NCBI GenBank assembly: GCA_002746535.1 | Contig: NVWA01000028.1 | Location: 24,986 to 88,985 of the forward strand | DNA length: 64,000 nt | Reading direction: 5' to 3' | From: Planctomycetota bacterium | GTDB taxonomy: Bacteria; Planctomycetota; GCA-2746535 | In this document: in pieces, positions 62,797 to 64,000 of the stretch | Position numbering within the stretch: position 1 is the first letter of the stretch | Layout of the letters: each line of letters begins with the position of its first letter | The notes under the pieces: generated by a model | What the model was told of the DNA's origin: nothing | The model's database searches: none | Seen by the model: the letters and a program-made list of their open reading frames with translations, nothing else | Program-made: the position numbers and the translations under genes

Positions 62797-64000
62797 ATGT
62801 TTTACAGAATTTGTATATTTTTAATTTTTATAAGCACTTCTGCTCTATTTTGCGATATTGATGCAAATGACACTATCAAAGAAATAAAGGCTTTCAATCG
62901 CTCGGGCCAAACGTTTTTAACTTGGAAAGAGAATGGCTCTAAATGGTATTATATATATTCTTCAAATGCTAAAATCACCGATGTAAAAAAATTGAAATGG
63001 GTTGCCAAAATACCAAACAACTCCAATCATTTTAGGTTTACCCATCTAAATAAAAAAATTGAGAAAGTATTTAAAGGTAGAAGTTACTTAAATAAAATTC
63101 AAATAGAAGAATCTGATGATGCTTCTAAACTTCTATCAGACGAAACAGGTCTCTTCGTCTCTACAAATAAAAAAGACTCTACTACGTATTATGCTGTCAC
63201 ATCTACCGAAGGTGGTCAGGTAACCTCTGGAGCCAACTCATTAAAAGCCCCTATAAAAGAAAAGGTCATGCTGCCGGGAGCCAATTTAGTATTTAGAGAA
63301 AAAAATCTAAATTTTTACGTTTTCTTTACTGATTTTTCTATCTGGAATAAAGATGGAATTGATGACCACATACATGGTTATGCTCATGTTTTTACGGCAT
63401 CAATACCAAACCTAAAAGAAACAAAGACCTTGCCTCTTTGTGTAAAACTTCATGCTTTTTCTGCCTGGAAAGATCAATTTCATAAATATAGCTTTCCTAT
63501 AAAGGATGGTGTTACAATTGGAATGTGGGATTACAGTCTAACTTGGTGGTTCGGACTTCATGAAGAGTTAAAAACATTAAATAAAATTAAAGAAGCTCCA
63601 AAAAAAGGAAAAGTGATCAACTATACTGAACAACGACTGATGCAAGTTGTTAATTGGATCAGATCAAACCCTAAACAATTTCAAGTAAAAATTGATCCTG
63701 CCAGAATTTATGTCTTTGGTGGATCAATGGGTGGTAGTGGCACAAATCATATAACAATTAAAAATGGCGATGTATTTGCAGCAGGGCATGCTTCAAAAGG
63801 TTATACAAATTGGTCTGTAAATGATAAATTTAACCCAAAAATTAATCGCTTTCAGAATGATTTCAAAAAAAAGTATGGCTCTATATCTAGTAATTTAGAA
63901 ACAAACCTAAATGGTAGAAAAGTTTATGACATATTAAACCTAGCCTCTTGGGTATCAGATCCAAAAATCAATATGGGTTATTTAGAAACCGCCAATGGCA
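62797..64000 (+). CDS. Secreted alpha/beta-hydrolase-like protein (3' end missing)
   Basis: An open frame of 401 codons runs off the right edge. The N terminus (MFYRICIFLIFISTSALFC) is a signal peptide. Near residues 308-313 it reads GGSMGG, the nucleophile elbow of alpha/beta hydrolases with Ser310. The preceding IDPARIYVFG and following WDYS-type segment fit an esterase/dipeptidyl-peptidase-like layout. The first 200 residues look strand-rich. GGAG precedes the ATG by five bases. It follows a sulfatase, so it may be a carbohydrate esterase acting on the same glycan. Substrate unknown. Confidence 0.78.
   Translation, partial: MFYRICIFLIFISTSALFCDIDANDTIKEIKAFNRSGQTFLTWKENGSKWYYIYSSNAKITDVKKLKWVAKIPNNSNHFRFTHLNKKIEKVFKGRSYLNKIQIEESDDASKLLSDETGLFVSTNKKDSTTYYAVTSTEGGQVTSGANSLKAPIKEKVMLPGANLVFREKNLNFYVFFTDFSIWNKDGIDDHIHGYAHVFTASIPNLKETKTLPLCVKLHAFSAWKDQFHKYSFPIKDGVTIGMWDYSLTWWFGLHEELKTLNKIKEAPKKGKVINYTEQRLMQVVNWIRSNPKQFQVKIDPARIYVFGGSMGGSGTNHITIKNGDVFAAGHASKGYTNWSVNDKFNPKINRFQNDFKKKYGSISSNLETNLNGRKVYDILNLASWVSDPKINMGYLETANG

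Noticed and set aside
1..64000. Mobile elements, CRISPR arrays, tRNA or rRNA genes
   Set aside because: No transposase or integrase motif, no regularly spaced repeat and no recognisable structural RNA was found on either strand by reading; a tRNAscan or Infernal run could still find something missed.

Overview
The window is AT-rich bacterial DNA with tightly packed, often overlapping operons. No rRNA, tRNA, CRISPR array or insertion sequence was seen. Three things point, as an inference only, to a marine PVC-group bacterium, most likely Lentisphaerota-like: a sulfatase next to a GntR/LacI-type chimeric regulator, a membrane-anchored prenyltransferase-repeat protein, and a large exopolysaccharide locus carrying an XrtA-style deacetylase and FemAB pair. 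There is no marker gene here to prove the taxonomy.

Layout. (1) 1-1438: a truncated metallo-beta-lactamase-fold hydrolase and an orphan hypothetical gene, both on the minus strand. (2) 2278-23670, plus strand: the first half of a surface-glycan locus. It holds glycosyltransferases, two polysaccharide deacetylases, a FemAB-like protein, a UDP-ManNAc dehydrogenase, two asparagine-synthetase-type amidotransferases, several methyltransferases, a VOC protein, a methyltransferase/FkbH/ACP cassette, an AAC(3)-fold acyltransferase and a Wzx-type flippase. (3) 24332-40246, minus strand and convergent with the first half: SGNH-like protein, MBOAT, ACP, FkbH, SDR, methyltransferase and MaoC, followed upstream by a GT-C-like membrane protein, a TIM-barrel-like protein, a Gfo/Idh/MocA oxidoreductase, a methyltransferase, a GT2, an uncharacterised 530-aa protein and an OafA-type acyltransferase. 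(4) 40628-46668: a large membrane protein, a methyltransferase and three small SMR/ArnE-ArnF-like membrane proteins. (5) 46768-58357: housekeeping-like or orphan genes: a TIGR03546/AsmA-like membrane protein with a lysine-rich tail, a secreted beta-helix protein, a lipoprotein with a vitellogenin-like HEAT-repeat partner, and a DUF2157/DUF4401/GDYXXLXY operon. (6) 58407-64000: a GntR/LacI-type regulator divergent from a prenyltransferase-repeat protein, a sulfatase and a truncated secreted hydrolase.

How the genes fit together (inference). The 2-46 kb locus would build a lipid-linked glycan in the cytoplasm. It would oxidise UDP-ManNAc to the uronic acid, amidate carboxyl groups (two AsnB-like enzymes), methylate and deacetylate sugars, flip the product, and decorate it with small acyl groups. 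The most distinctive part is a duplicated carrier-protein system. FkbH-family enzymes classically load a glyceryl unit onto an ACP. Here each FkbH gene sits beside a paralogous methyltransferase and a dedicated ACP. One copy leads to a cytosolic AAC(3)-fold acyltransferase. The other leads, via a ketoreductase and a MaoC hydratase, to an MBOAT plus membrane-anchored SGNH-like pair of the kind that acylates polymers outside the cytoplasmic membrane.

A near-identical 19-nt element with a GGAC-GGA-GTCC hairpin core lies in the leaders of the two plus-strand glycan operons. It occurs nowhere else that I could find, and is the best candidate for a shared regulatory signal. No exosortase, chain-length regulator, outer-membrane export protein or initiating phosphoglycosyltransferase was seen, so the glycan pathway is incomplete within the window.
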